This document shows positions 34,794-45,303 of a stretch of DNA of 64,000 nucleotides, in pieces. The DNA comes from Mesorhizobium sp. WSM4306 (GTDB lineage: Bacteria; Pseudomonadota; Alphaproteobacteria; Rhizobiales; Rhizobiaceae). The position numbers and the translations under genes were made by a program. Location of the stretch: positions 1 to 64,000 of the forward strand of contig NZ_VFTC01000033.1 in NCBI RefSeq assembly GCF_007003975.1. Direction: 5' to 3'. The stretch's first letter is position 1. Every line of letters starts with the position of its first letter. The notes under the pieces were generated by a model. The model saw only the letters and a list, made by a program, of their open reading frames with translations, made no database searches and was not told the origin of the DNA.

Positions 34794-35075
34794 CTTGATG
34801 TGGCAACACGGATCGAAGGTTGACTGCATGCACAAGCGCGAGATGAGCAATGCTCTCCTTTCCTGGAGGCTTGGCAGCAGATTCGATTTGACGTTGCGAG
34901 GAGCTTCAGCCGCTCGCGGCGGAAGTGATCTCAAATCTGAAGGCACCGTTGGGGCCGCAGCCATCAAACACATCTTTCTCTTTTTCGCAGCTCGTCTTCA
35001 ACGCGATGCGGACTTCTTCGCGTCGACGGCGGCCGAAGGTGGAGAAGGGGCTCGACTTGCAAAAAGGAGTTGTCA

Positions 35076-35423
35076 ATGACGTCTTACGTTCGCACCAACA
35101 GCCCGGCGCAGGTGCGCTCACTGTCCACCTTTGGCAAGCATCTGCAAAGGAGCGTGCTGACGGCGACGCTGCTTGCCGCGGCTTCGACGGGAAGTGAAGC
35201 GCAGCCCTATGTTCGTGCTGACGGCAGCACGACTGACGACTTGGAAGCGGCGCGAGCAAGTTGGCGTCATGACGCCGAATTCAATGGAAATGTGGGGCTC
35301 GCAGCCATCAACGCGGATGCCGCGTATGCGTTGGGTTCCACCGGGGAGGGGGCCAGAGCTCCTCGCCTGCCCTCGTCCGTCTTGACGAGTGCCCGCTTAC
35401 AGCCTACCTCACTATCGCGTTAG
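35076..35423 (+). pseudogene. N-terminal stub of a subtilisin-type autotransporter
   Basis: A 115-codon frame with a good AAGGAG site. The N-terminus has a long basic autotransporter-like signal (LQRSVLTATLLAAASTGSEA), followed by DGSTTDDLEAARASW and GLAAINADAAYALGSTGEG. These resemble the start of the passenger in rhizobial S8-protease autotransporters. After GEGARAP the sequence loses similarity and stops at 35421-35423, inside the CIRCE element. A full gene would exceed 800 codons, so this is a truncated relic, although it keeps its NifA/sigma-54 promoter. The family call is from memory. Confidence 0.55.
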
Positions 35424-35446
35424 CACTCGTCCATCGCGAGTGCTAA
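35420..35446 (+). promoter_or_regulatory. CIRCE operator of groESL
   Basis: TTAGCACTC, nine bases, GAGTGCTAA: an exact CIRCE inverted repeat, the binding site of the heat-shock repressor HrcA. It lies 39 bases upstream of the groES start, so the operon should be derepressed by heat or protein-folding stress. Confidence 0.96.
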
Positions 35447-35485
35447 CAAAAACCCCTCAACAGCGCACCAGGGAAAAATCCGAAA

Positions 35486-35842
35486 ATGGCAAAGTCGAAG
35501 TTCCGCCCGCTGCATGACCGCGTGGTCGTTCGCCGGGTCGAATCCGAATCCAAGACCGCTGGCGGGATCATCATCCCCGACACGGCAAAGGAAAAGCCGC
35601 AGGAAGGCGAGATCATCGCTGTCGGCTTCGGCGCTCGTGACGAAGCTGGCAAGCTGGTCCCGCTGGACGTCAAGGCCGGCGACCGCATCCTGTTCAGCAA
35701 GTGGTCGGGCACGGAAGTCAAGCTCAATGGCGAAGACCTTCTGATCATGAAGGAATCCGACATCATGGGCATCATCGGCTCATATCAGGCCCTTTCGTCA
35801 ACTGAATTCCCGGGCTCGATTGAAGCCCCTGCCAGGAGCTAA
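35486..35842 (+). CDS. groES: GroES co-chaperonin with C-terminal extension
   Basis: A 118-residue cochaperonin capping the GroEL chamber: FRPLHDRVVVRRVESESKTA, mobile loop with GGIIIPDTAKEKPQ, and KESDIMGIIG at the usual C-terminus. Typical GroES ends near residue 98; here twenty more residues (SYQALSSTEFPGSIEAPARS) follow because the stop is lost into what is normally the groES-groEL spacer. The stop lies only two bases before groEL. CIRCE and possibly the upstream sigma-54 promoter control it. Confidence 0.95.
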   Translation: MAKSKFRPLHDRVVVRRVESESKTAGGIIIPDTAKEKPQEGEIIAVGFGARDEAGKLVPLDVKAGDRILFSKWSGTEVKLNGEDLLIMKESDIMGIIGSYQALSSTEFPGSIEAPARS

Positions 35843-35844
35843 AA

Positions 35845-37500
<1,656 letters not shown>

Positions 37501-37526
37501 TCCAGCTCTGGCAGCTTTCGCAACGA

Positions 37527-37557
37527 GAGGGCGGCATCAATGCCGCCCTCTTTTTTT
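37527..37557 (+). terminator. Rho-independent terminator of groESL
   Basis: A perfect 10-bp stem (37527-37536 with 37541-37550, GAGGGCGGCA/TGCCGCCCTC), a four-base loop and seven T residues. It lies 27 bases after the groEL stop. Confidence 0.96.
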
Positions 37558-37657
37558 GCGAACCTCGGTCCGATGAACGATCGACGCCAACGCCGGCCAT
37601 CGGCGTTAGGGCAACCTCAAAAGAACTGTCGAGTTGGTTGCGCGCGGCTTTGCGTCA

Positions 37658-38659
37658 TCAGAGGCGCAAGGCGGTCGCGTGTGAGGATTGCGCGCTCCCA
37701 TAGGCGGTTTCGGCATGTGCCTCGCCTTCGACATCGACATTGCGGCCAAGCAGGAAATCGGCGGCTTTCGAGGCATGGCTTGCGGCGCGGAAGATGGCGC
37801 GGTTGTCCTCGCGCAAAACCGTCAGCCATGAGCCGATGTAGTCGGCATGGCGCACGGTCGGCTCGATGCCGAGACTGCTGCAGATGAAGGCTGATGCGAT
37901 TTCGGCGACCAGTTCCTCGCGCGCATAGGTGTTGGACCCGAAGGAGCCGGACAGGTCGCGCGCGAGTCGCCTCGGGTGGCCGGTCCAGTGGCCAAGCTCG
38001 TGAAAGCAGGTCCGGTAATAGTCGATCTGGTGGAAGAAAGCCGGCTGCGGCGGCACCTGTATGGTGTCGCTGCCGGGCATGTAGAAGGCGCGCTCGCCGC
38101 CGACGCGAAAATCAGCGCCGGTTGCATGAATGAGCGCCTCGGCCTGCGGGACCATCTCGCGCTCAGGCAGAGGCTCGCCGGCGGCGTAAAGATGTTCGGG
38201 CAGATTATCGCACTGCGCGACATTGAAGACGGTGAAGCGCTTCAGGAAGGGCACCGCCTGCGGTTCGTCGCCATCGGTGTCGGCGCGTTGCTTTTCGTTC
38301 TTGGGAACAAAGCGGTCAGCGTGAACGATGGTGGTGCCGTGCTCGCCCTTCCTGACATTGCCGCCAAGCGAAAGCGCCTGCCGGAAGGTGAGCCAGTTCT
38401 GGCTGGGGAAACCGCGCTCGATGACCGCGCCCCACAGGATCAGGATATTGATGCCGGAATATCGGCGCTGGGTGGCCGCATTCCGCGGCAGGCCGAGGCC
38501 TGTCCTTGCCCTGCCCCACGGCTTGACCCATGGCACGGTGCCGCGCTCCAGTTCGGCAATGATGCGGTCGGTGATTTCCTGATAAAGGCTGGCGCCGGTG
38601 CGCCCGCCGCTGTCTGCGCCAGCCTGTCGGCTGCCGCAACGTTTGTTGTTTGCACGCAT
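37658..38659 (-). CDS. ardC: ArdC-type antirestriction protein
   Basis: About 333 residues from the ATG at 38659 (MRANNKRCGSRQAG). The N-terminal ssDNA-binding domain (SLYQEITDRIIAELERG, PWVKPWG, GINILILW) is followed by a zincin-like metallopeptidase domain with HELGHWTGH (HExxH) and the later EELVAEIASAF. ArdC proteins protect incoming single-stranded DNA from host restriction after conjugation. An upstream frame to 38755 is not needed. The gene is a typical neighbour of relaxase modules in alphaproteobacterial elements. Confidence 0.92.
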   Translation of the reverse strand: MRANNKRCGSRQAGADSGGRTGASLYQEITDRIIAELERGTVPWVKPWGRARTGLGLPRNAATQRRYSGINILILWGAVIERGFPSQNWLTFRQALSLGGNVRKGEHGTTIVHADRFVPKNEKQRADTDGDEPQAVPFLKRFTVFNVAQCDNLPEHLYAAGEPLPEREMVPQAEALIHATGADFRVGGERAFYMPGSDTIQVPPQPAFFHQIDYYRTCFHELGHWTGHPRRLARDLSGSFGSNTYAREELVAEIASAFICSSLGIEPTVRHADYIGSWLTVLREDNRAIFRAASHASKAADFLLGRNVDVEGEAHAETAYGSAQSSHATALRL

Positions 38660-39169
38660 CGTGATGTCCTCCGCTCTACAATCGCGCGCCCTCCCCGGAA
38701 GCGGGGTGGGCGGCAAAAGCGACCGGAAAGGCCCGCCGTCGGAGGCGGACTGCATCAGCAGGACCGGAACGGAGTGGAGGACCCGAAAGCGACAAGCGAA
38801 GGGTTGCGGGACGCCGCGGCGGGCCTAGAAGGGAGTGCTGCCCACCCTGCGCCAGGGGGAAGGCCACAATAGAAAGACGCCGGCCGACAGGCCGGCGACC
38901 GTCAGCAGCCGAAGGCTGCCCCGCGCCAGGGGGCGATGCCGCAGGGCCAAGACCGCCTGAGCTTGCCGAAGAAAAGCGGGCTCGGTTCACGAGCACCCGG
39001 CCAGCGACTTCAGGCGCGGGCGCTCAGGATTGTTGTTGGCGCCCACGGCAGCTGGATGACCGCAACAAGATTACGAGGAGCGACAGCAAAGCCAGCTGCC
39101 ACAAACGGCACGCTCCGGCAACAACAGCGTGGCCGGTCTACAGATGCTGCCCCGCACGAGAGCCAGCAC
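38660..39169. other. GC-rich intergenic region upstream of ardC
   Basis: No gene. It contains GCCGGCCGACAGGCCGGC-type hairpins near 38880-38900 and two copies of GCGCCAGGGGG at about 38850 and 38925. It shares the block GGACCCGA (near 38788) with the region upstream of the DUF736 gene (near 34174), suggesting a common upstream element. Confidence 0.45.
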
Positions 39170-39795
39170 GCTTTGAGCGCGCATCGGCGATGCAAGCGTT
39201 GCAAGCTGGCCATGTCCACAAGGTCGGCGACCACTATATCGCCGACCACCAACGCGGGCGTACCGTCTAAGTGCAGACCTTTCGCGAGTGCGCGGACGCG
39301 CGCATTTCATCTGCGATGGCCGGATCTTGCATTCCCGCTTGAGCTGCTCAACGTCAAGGCCTACACGCGCTGCGATCTTGAGAGTGACCCTTCAACTGGG
39401 GGAAATCATAAGGGCGCGGTGGAATTCGTCGAACTTTCCCTGTTTTCTCGAGGCGAGTGCGGCGAAGGCTGGGAATTGGGAATCCGGTCCCAGGACCGGG
39501 AACTGTTTGATCACAAGCTTCAGATTGGGCTCATGCTTGAAGGCTTTTTGGTAGTTGATATCAGCCAGTCTGCAATGCGGACAGTTGTGGTAGTCATTGA
39601 ATATGACCAGAACGGCATCGCCTTGCGGGTTGCCGGCGATTGGCGAAGGAGATCGTTGTCGAATGCGCCGCTCCACTTTTGCCTGTCGGTCGACCACGCC
39701 TGCCGGTGCAGGTTCGCGCTATATTGGCTCGCCAGCAAGGCGAGGAGTAAAAGAAGAGCTGCGACAGTGATGGCAGTCGGCTTAGACATGAGTCT
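39170..39795 (-). pseudogene. DsbA-family thioredoxin-fold protein, frameshifted
   Basis: The N-terminal signal (MSKPTAITVAALLLLLALL) is in one frame. The thioredoxin core with active site NCPHC (AVLVIFNDYHNCPHCRLAD) and KLVIKQFPVLGPDSQ is in another. The C-terminus LHLDGTPALVVGDIVVADLV is in a third. DsbA-like oxidoreductases form disulfides in exported proteins. The gene is complete in length but carries at least two or three frameshifts, so it is probably dead unless these are sequencing errors. Confidence 0.78.
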
Positions 39796-39847
39796 CCAAT
39801 CCATGGACGGCGTGGCAGCAACGGCCGCCTTTTTGGTGTAAAATGGG

Positions 39848-41065
39848 TCAGTTTTGATCGTGCCCCGCAGTTGCTACAGGCGCACAGGTGCCGGTGCGAT
39901 CTGGCGGTTTCTCAAATACGGCTTTGCGCCATCGGGTCCACCCCAATAGCTGAGCGTCGTTCGCACGGGGAATTGTGTTCACCACGCCGGGCGACTTGAC
40001 CGTCCACCGCCAGAGCGCTGAACGGTCCGCTAGTGAGGCGCTCCCCGAATCGTCGTTTATCCCGCTCGCCCCGGACCGGGTGACAGCCAGCGTTGCCGCT
40101 ACGCTGCGGAGAAAAACCGTCAGCGCGTGGCATTCGGACATAAGCTGATCGACGCCAAGAATAAGCCCCACGGAGGTGACCGGTGCGGCCGGAACAAGAA
40201 AGAGCGTTGCAGCCATTGTGACGAGGCCTGCACCGGTAATGCGGGTTGTTCCGTTCGAAGGGAACAATGCGACAAACAGCATGAGGATCCGGCAGCCGAT
40301 CGGGAGATCAGTTTTCGTCGCTTGGGCGATGAAAAGGGCGGCGAGCATCATATTCGTGCCGTCCAGATTGAATGGAATGAGACCCACGACCGAATGCGTG
40401 GCGCCGGCCTTTTCCATCTTCTCCATGAGCGAGGCCAGCGCGGCCTCTGAGGAGGACATTGCGAGCAGCAGCTCGTCCTTGATGTATCGGACGAGAGAGA
40501 AGAGCGAGCGGCCGTTGTAGCGGCAGACCGCGCCGAACAGGATCGAGAGGAACAGGACCGAGAGGAACAAGACTTGCAGGATGTCGCCTTCCGCGAAGGC
40601 ACTGGCAATCGTTGACGGGATGATGTTCATCAGGAAGCTGGTCACGGACTGCTCGTGAGCCGTGGCCACATAGCCCTTAACGGCTTCGACATCGAGCGAG
40701 GCCGGATCGATGTTGAGGCCGGCGCCAGGCTGAACGATATTCGCGACAATCAGCCCGACAAGGAGTGCTAGCGTCGAGAAGGTAAGGAAATAAACCATCG
40801 CCTTGGCGGCAACTCGGCCGACCTTCTGCAGATCGCTCATGCCGGCAATGCCGGTCGCCATTGTCAGGAAGATGACAGGTACGGTGATTATCTTGACGAC
40901 ATCGACGAAGGCATCGCAGAGCGGCTTCAGGCTGTGGCCGGTCTCCAAATGGAAATAGCCGATTGCGGCACCCAGGATTATGGCGGCAAGTACCTGCACG
41001 TAGGTCCGGGCAAAATGGCGCTTGCGGGGCGCTAAGATCGCGCGGGGAACTCTTGGAACCAACAC
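39848..41065 (-). pseudogene. dctA: DctA C4-dicarboxylate transporter, internally deleted
   Basis: DctA imports succinate, malate and fumarate, the carbon supply of bacteroids. The N-terminal half is well preserved (TYVQVLAAIILGAAIGYFH, VIFLTMATGIAGMSDLQK). After FAEGDILQVLFLSVLF about 80-90 residues covering central helices are missing. The normal GTSSSEAALP and VIPTGYSFNLDGT motifs are eroded to AMSSSEAALAS and LIPFNLDGT, and the C-terminus is divergent. GTG at 41065 with AAGGAGA upstream is the likely old start, since the frame further up overlaps the sigma-54 promoter. The frame is still open but the product can hardly be a working transporter. Confidence 0.8.
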
Positions 41066-41147
41066 CGTCTCTCTCCTTGACCGGATCGGGGTGGGGCTCC
41101 TCCCTCTCCCATGCAGTGCTCCGGTCGAACGCTGCGCCCACTTCGGC

Positions 41148-41162
41148 GCAAACGATGTGCCA
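41148..41162 (-). promoter_or_regulatory. sigma-54 promoter of dctA
   Basis: Minus strand TGGCACA, four bases, TTGC: an RpoN -24/-12 match, about 80 bases upstream of the likely GTG start. DctD-activated sigma-54 promoters are the rule for dctA. It survives although the gene is degraded. Confidence 0.82.
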
Positions 41163-41768
41163 AATAGCAAGAGGGGAAAACGCGCAGGACCTCACGCAAT
41201 GCTTGCGATTCGCTCTCCCACACTCGTGCAGTGGTTGCCTGTCGCAACTATGGAAGGGTCGATTCTGGGAACTCCAAAGGCCGCTCTTTGCGTCGACGCA
41301 GCTTGGCTGCCTGGAAGGTTCCCTCTTTGCCTTGCGGTCTGCGAGCTGGGTCCAGATGGTCATCATTTGGCTGCGCGCTGCACGGGGCTCGAAAGATTCA
41401 ATCGAGGACGGGTCCTCTTGGAAAACGGGGGCAGCGTTGGTCAAGCCCTTCCACCCTGCTGTCCCAATGGTGTTCAGAAGCTCAGTTCACGATCAAGCGA
41501 TGGATCAGCGTCATCTGGCGTTTGCGCCATCGCGGCGGCGTTGCAACGGGTCTGCCAAAGATGAGCAGGCCGCGAGGCAGGGTCCGAGACCTAGACTCCA
41601 ACCTCATAGCGCGCTCGGCTCGCGTTCGGAAGGTTCGAACCGCAGCACGATCAGGTGGCGACACCGTTGGTCGGAACCGGAACCCGACGAATGATCGTTC
41701 GTGACCGACATCTGTGAACAAGCAGTATGTGTCATTGCAATCACCACCCGTTGCGCGGAAATGCCCAT
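41163..41768. other. intergenic region between dctA remnant and a small gene
   Basis: About 600 bases. Open frames on both strands lack start signals and family motifs. Only the dctA promoter at its left edge is recognised; DctD sites would be expected here but cannot be picked out by eye. Confidence 0.45.
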
Positions 41769-42158
41769 ATGGCCGTGAATGAACTGGATTTGGTGATTTT
41801 CCAGATGGCGGTGGAAAGCGTCCGCTTGCTCTCTTCAAGCTTTGATGAGAAGGCGGCTGAGATAGCCACGAGGAGCCGTGGTAGCCTTCTTTTTGACGTG
41901 CGGGTGGACGGTGACCTGGAGGTCCAGCGAGTCGCAGCCATTGGATATCCAGGCGACAAGATCGGTGTGGTGGCATTGGACCGAGAGGGCCTTGTTAGCT
42001 GTTGTTGCCTTGTCAATGGCACCTTCTCACCTTTCATTGCACCGTTGGAGAACTGGACCAGCATGCCCCTTTCGATGCAGGCCCAGATCGATGTCACAGG
42101 CTATGCGAGGCTCCTTCTGGCCGCCTTGCGAAATGCTGGACATATGCTGGACAGGTAG
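41769..42158 (+). CDS. hypothetical protein (129 aa)
   Basis: Starts MAVNELDLVIFQMAVESVRLL. It has regular codon use and a soluble alpha/beta-like pattern (SLLFDVRVDGDLEVQRVAAI, GVVALDREG), with a helical end (AQIDVTGYARLLLAALRNAG). The start at 41769 is favoured over 41727 by composition, though its ribosome site is weak. No family recognised. It lies between decaying genes, so it may be a lineage-specific accessory gene. Confidence 0.55.
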   Translation: MAVNELDLVIFQMAVESVRLLSSSFDEKAAEIATRSRGSLLFDVRVDGDLEVQRVAAIGYPGDKIGVVALDREGLVSCCCLVNGTFSPFIAPLENWTSMPLSMQAQIDVTGYARLLLAALRNAGHMLDR

Positions 42159-42347
42159 CATCGCGATGATGTCTGTGATGAGATGGTGCAAACGGCTGGA
42201 TGAGGCGATCGCTTGCTGGCAGCTTTGGCAACAAAGCGATCGGTGAGTTCGCAATGCTGGAACACGTCCTTTAGACTCTGCAGTTAAGTTAGCGGACTAC
42301 CATCTGACGAATGCCCTCTGACAGTCTGCATGGCGCGGCATGCCCTC

Positions 42348-42593
42348 TTAGGAATGCAGCCGTGGTTCTACACCATCGGCTGTTTTTGTGTCGAAGGCGA
42401 CGGGCACGCCATGAACGAAGGAAGCGGCCGCCAACAGTTCCTCCAACTCGCGGTCGGTGGCCTTGCATGCCGGCATTAGTGTTCGGATGGCGCGGATCGC
42501 CTGCGCCATGGAGAGAAAGCGGACCCTTCCCCTGGAAAGGACATAGGCTTCTGCGGCTTTTTCGACGGTGACGGTGTGAAACGAATTGGTCAT
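42348..42593 (-). CDS. hypothetical small protein (81 aa)
   Basis: Starts MTNSFHTVTVEKAAEAYVLS with an excellent GGGAGGAA site seven bases upstream. The middle is helical (FLSMAQAIRAIRTLMPA, TDRELEELLAAASF). No family recognised. A plus-strand frame starting on the overlapping CATG lacks a ribosome site and is treated as a shadow. Confidence 0.6.
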   Translation of the reverse strand: MTNSFHTVTVEKAAEAYVLSRGRVRFLSMAQAIRAIRTLMPACKATDRELEELLAAASFVHGVPVAFDTKTADGVEPRLHS

Positions 42594-42779
42594 GACGAAT
42601 TCCTCCCTGAACCCTGACCAACCCGACTTATGGCACGAATTCGACCGCCTTCAAGCCTATGTCCGATTGCGGACAATCGCTGCGATTCGTTCAAAACCGC
42701 TGATGCTTTTGGGCGACCTGGTGAGGGGCAAGGAGACGTCGGCTGAACCCGTTTCAACCGACATGCTTCAGGCAGCGGC

Positions 42780-43530
42780 CAGGCCGAAATAACGCTGCTC
42801 CTCCTTGTCATAAGCGCCATGTGTGAGCTTTATCAATCCGGCACGGTCGATGATCGTGATCTCGCCGCGCTTGGCGTGCACCAGTCCTCGATACTCAAGC
42901 ATTTGCAGGGCCGTGGTGACCCCGGGCGGTGGGCGCGAGCATGGTCGCCAGAAATTCATGCGTCGGGAGGATCTTATCTCCTTCCGCACGGTCGTGGACC
43001 ATCAGCTGCCAGCGGGCCAGCCGTTCTTCGACCTTGGAGTGGCCATTGACCAGTGCCGTCCGGCATGATTGGACGAGGAACGCGTGGGCATAGTCCAGCA
43101 CTGAGGTGCGAAGCGACGGGCTAATCGCAGGGCGAAGGTTTTCAACCGGCAGGCGCCAGGTAGTGCTTTCCTTTCCGAGAATGACGGCAATTCCTTTCAT
43201 CCCGTCATAGCCGACAATGCCGACTTCACCTTGCCGCCCGCCGGTCATGGTGGCGACCACCGACGCGATGCCCCTCTCGGGAAAATATACGTTCTTGATC
43301 GGCTGATGCGCGACCTCCAACTTGTCCTTGATGCCCGGTTCGACGTGATGCAGCGATGGTCGCAAAAGCGCGAAGTCCTGCGGGGTGAGGGCTTCAGCAC
43401 CTGGTCGCGAAAGAGGGATCGGGCAAGGCTCTCTTCCAACGGGGCAAGAGCGCGTACGTCTTACTGTCGGCTGCACCGAAGTAAATGCCGGCCGATGCCA
43501 AAGCATAGGCTTCGAAACGCGCGATTGCAA
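42780..43530 (-). pseudogene. Crp/Fnr-family regulator, frameshifted in the HTH domain
   Basis: The cyclic-nucleotide-binding-type sensor domain is readable (LTPQDFALLRPSLHHVEPGI, NVYFPERGIASVVA, GEVGIVGYDGMKGIAVILG, LPVENLRPAISPS). The HTH starts as GDKILPTHEFLATMLA, then shifts frame near 42930 to continue as PPGVTTALQMLEYRGLVHAK. The N-terminal codons before LTPQDF also look shifted. Such regulators respond to redox or nutrient state. The split HTH would prevent DNA binding, so it is probably inactive. Confidence 0.78.
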
Positions 43531-43964
43531 AGCCCTGTCGGGGCAGTGCAGTCATGCTAGAAGTCGCGCCGCCTACGATAGGCAGCGGATGACATGATTC
43601 CCTTCTGCGGCGGCCACCAAGAACGGCTCGGGCACGCTTTAATCGTTCATACACAAGCTCGCAGGAATGTAAGCAGCGGAACAGTCGGGTGATTCGTACC
43701 GCCCTGCCCTTTCAGAGATCAAGTCATTGGACGTCAATTCGGCTGGAACGCCTCGTCGAACGGCCCAGGAAAATGCAGCCGGATGAGCAATGGTGGTTCA
43801 CCTTATGTGCGGTCCCGGATATGCGGTCCGGCGGCTCATCTCCCAATGGCTTGTCGATGGGGAAGTGGAACTCGTCATGTCGCCGCGAACCGTCACCGCG
43901 CTAGCGGGGCTCTTTTGAAGACGCCGGTGTTTTTCTTTGTGGAACTGAATCTGTGAGGTGATTG
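43531..43964. other. intergenic region with possible small-gene remnant
   Basis: No secure gene. A plus-strand stretch from an ATG at 43783 (MSNGGSPYVRSR) that continues after one frameshift as AVRRLISQWLVDGEVELVMS and stops at 43918 looks like a decayed small protein gene. Confidence 0.35.
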
Positions 43965-44213
43965 ATGCATGAATCAAACATTTGCGTATTTCCGCTGCAT
44001 CGGCGACGTATATTGGTCGAAAGTATCGCCCAGGCCCTCGAGACCAAGAACGGCGAGGCGGCGAGCGCGTTCTGGCGCTGTGCCGCCAAGAAAATGCTCA
44101 TTCAATTGTCCGATGTAGGAATTGCGCCAGAGCTCGCTGCGCAGGAGGTTGGAAGCCTTCTTCATGCGGTCTTGGACGACATGGCCAACCGAACGGTAAT
44201 GCACAAAGCATAG
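43965..44213 (+). CDS. DUF6074-like small protein
   Basis: An 82-residue protein with the pattern VFPLHRRRILVESIAQALE, then KNGEAASAFWRCAAKKMLI and a helical tail ending AVLDDMANRTV. This resembles the DUF6074 family, small proteins frequent in Rhizobiales, often on mobile elements, with no known function. A GAGGTG site precedes the ATG. Confidence 0.65.
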   Translation: MHESNICVFPLHRRRILVESIAQALETKNGEAASAFWRCAAKKMLIQLSDVGIAPELAAQEVGSLLHAVLDDMANRTVMHKA

Positions 44214-44578
44214 GCTCGGGCGCTGTTGGACCGCGCGTCAGCTCGGGTCCTTATCGGGGGACTGCTCCGACTGGCCGACGGTCCGGCCAAACCGGCATAC
44301 CGGCAAAGCTTTGAGGTTGCGATCGCTCACGGCGGCCGGTCCAATATTCTAAGACGACCTCAGAAGCCACGTTGGCTTCTTTGGACGAAGCGGAGGGGCG
44401 CCATTTTGGCGTGCTCACGCTGGACTGCGGGTTGCGCCTACGGAAATCCAAAGTCCGGCCGCGCGAGCCAATCGACCGGAACAGTCGAAAGCTCGTGGGG
44501 CGGGTCCGCTCACCCTCACGGCGGCGGTGGCGGCCGTGAGCAGACTTAACTCAAGTCACGGCTGAGCATCCGCAGGCG
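44214..44578. other. intergenic region downstream of traI
   Basis: No gene recognised. In ICEMlSym-type islands the antiactivator/activator genes msi172-msi171 (fseA) can follow traI; nothing resembling them is visible here. Confidence 0.45.
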
Positions 44579-45211
44579 CTATGCCGATTGGATGAGAACT
44601 GGTTGCCACAACACCGGCCCGTTGAGGCGTCCCCTCCAGCGGATGCGCAAGAGACTGGCGTAGGAAATATCGAGGAAGCCGGCGACTGCCTCGGTGTTGC
44701 CGACCTGCTTGGGCTGTCCGATACGTGACAACGGCCAGGTCGCGAGACGAAGGATCCTTTCGATGCGCGTATCTGTCACCGTTACGATCCCGGAGAGATT
44801 GTTGGCCAAGCCGAATTCGATGATCCCCGCGAAGAGCTCGTAGGTTGCTTGGGCCAGGCCGCCAGCTGCCTTCGGCGCTGTCGCAGGGAGATCGAGCGCG
44901 AAACGACTACTCTCCCAGATATCGGCACTCGCAGGGACCACCATCTCATCCAGCAGCGTCGGAAACGTATCGCGCAACATTGTCGGTCCGGTGGTCGGCA
45001 AAAGGCGGACGCAGCCGCAAGTTCGCCAATCGGACCCCTTGAGAAGCAGGTAGACGGGGTTCAGGCTGTCAAACGAGTCCGTTTCCATTTCGCCTTCGGT
45101 CTGCACTTCCCAATCGAGCCGCTTCTTGAAAACCCGATACCTAAGTCCGTGCATTTCCTTGAGTTCGCTCGCAAACTCGGCGTAGCAGTCGGGTGTTATC
45201 AGCTGCATCAT
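44579..45211 (-). CDS. traI: TraI acyl-homoserine-lactone synthase
   Basis: A 210-residue LuxI-family enzyme making an N-acyl-homoserine lactone from SAM and acyl-ACP. LuxI hallmarks are the Arg/Trp pair in RYRVFKKRLDW near residue 25, ETDSFDSLNPVYLL, CGCVRLLPTTGP and ESSRFALD. The start at 45211 (MMQLITPDCY) is set by a GGAG site; the longer frame to 45511 overlaps traR and is not used. It lies just downstream of traR on the same strand, with a lux-type box between them. Confidence 0.92.
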   Translation of the reverse strand: MMQLITPDCYAEFASELKEMHGLRYRVFKKRLDWEVQTEGEMETDSFDSLNPVYLLLKGSDWRTCGCVRLLPTTGPTMLRDTFPTLLDEMVVPASADIWESSRFALDLPATAPKAAGGLAQATYELFAGIIEFGLANNLSGIVTVTDTRIERILRLATWPLSRIGQPKQVGNTEAVAGFLDISYASLLRIRWRGRLNGPVLWQPVLIQSA

Positions 45212-45271
45212 TGTCGTCTCCGTGCGGGATGTGTCCACGCAATCGAAGGGCAAAGCCGTCATGAATGCAGC

Positions 45272-45287
45272 CTGTAGACCTTTACAG
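45272..45287 (-). promoter_or_regulatory. lux/tra-type box upstream of traI
   Basis: CTGTA, six bases, TACAG: a symmetrical 16-bp element centred about 68 bases upstream of the traI start, in the traR-traI gap. It fits a TraR-AHL binding site giving positive feedback on signal synthesis. Confidence 0.7.
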
Positions 45288-45303
45288 CTAGACTTGGAGA
45301 GGA

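Larger units (their letters stand above)
34066..35075. other. long gene-free region holding an inverted repeat and NifA/RpoN signals
   Basis: About 1 kb without a credible gene. Minus-strand frames up to 303 codons are open but overlap the DUF736 gene and show no family signature. Contents recognised: a hairpin-forming repeat at 34186-34246, two NifA-type sites at 34668 and 34699, and a sigma-54 promoter at 34778, all annotated separately. Confidence 0.6.

Noticed and set aside
34062..34973. 303-codon minus-strand open frame
   Set aside because: It overlaps the DUF736 gene start and covers the NifA/sigma-54 control region; composition is Ser/Pro/Arg-rich without domains.
42592..42792. plus-strand small gene (MTNSSLNPDQPDLW...) starting on the same CATG as the minus-strand 81-residue gene
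   Set aside because: No Shine-Dalgarno site, whereas the minus-strand gene has a perfect one made of the same bases; both being real is unlikely.
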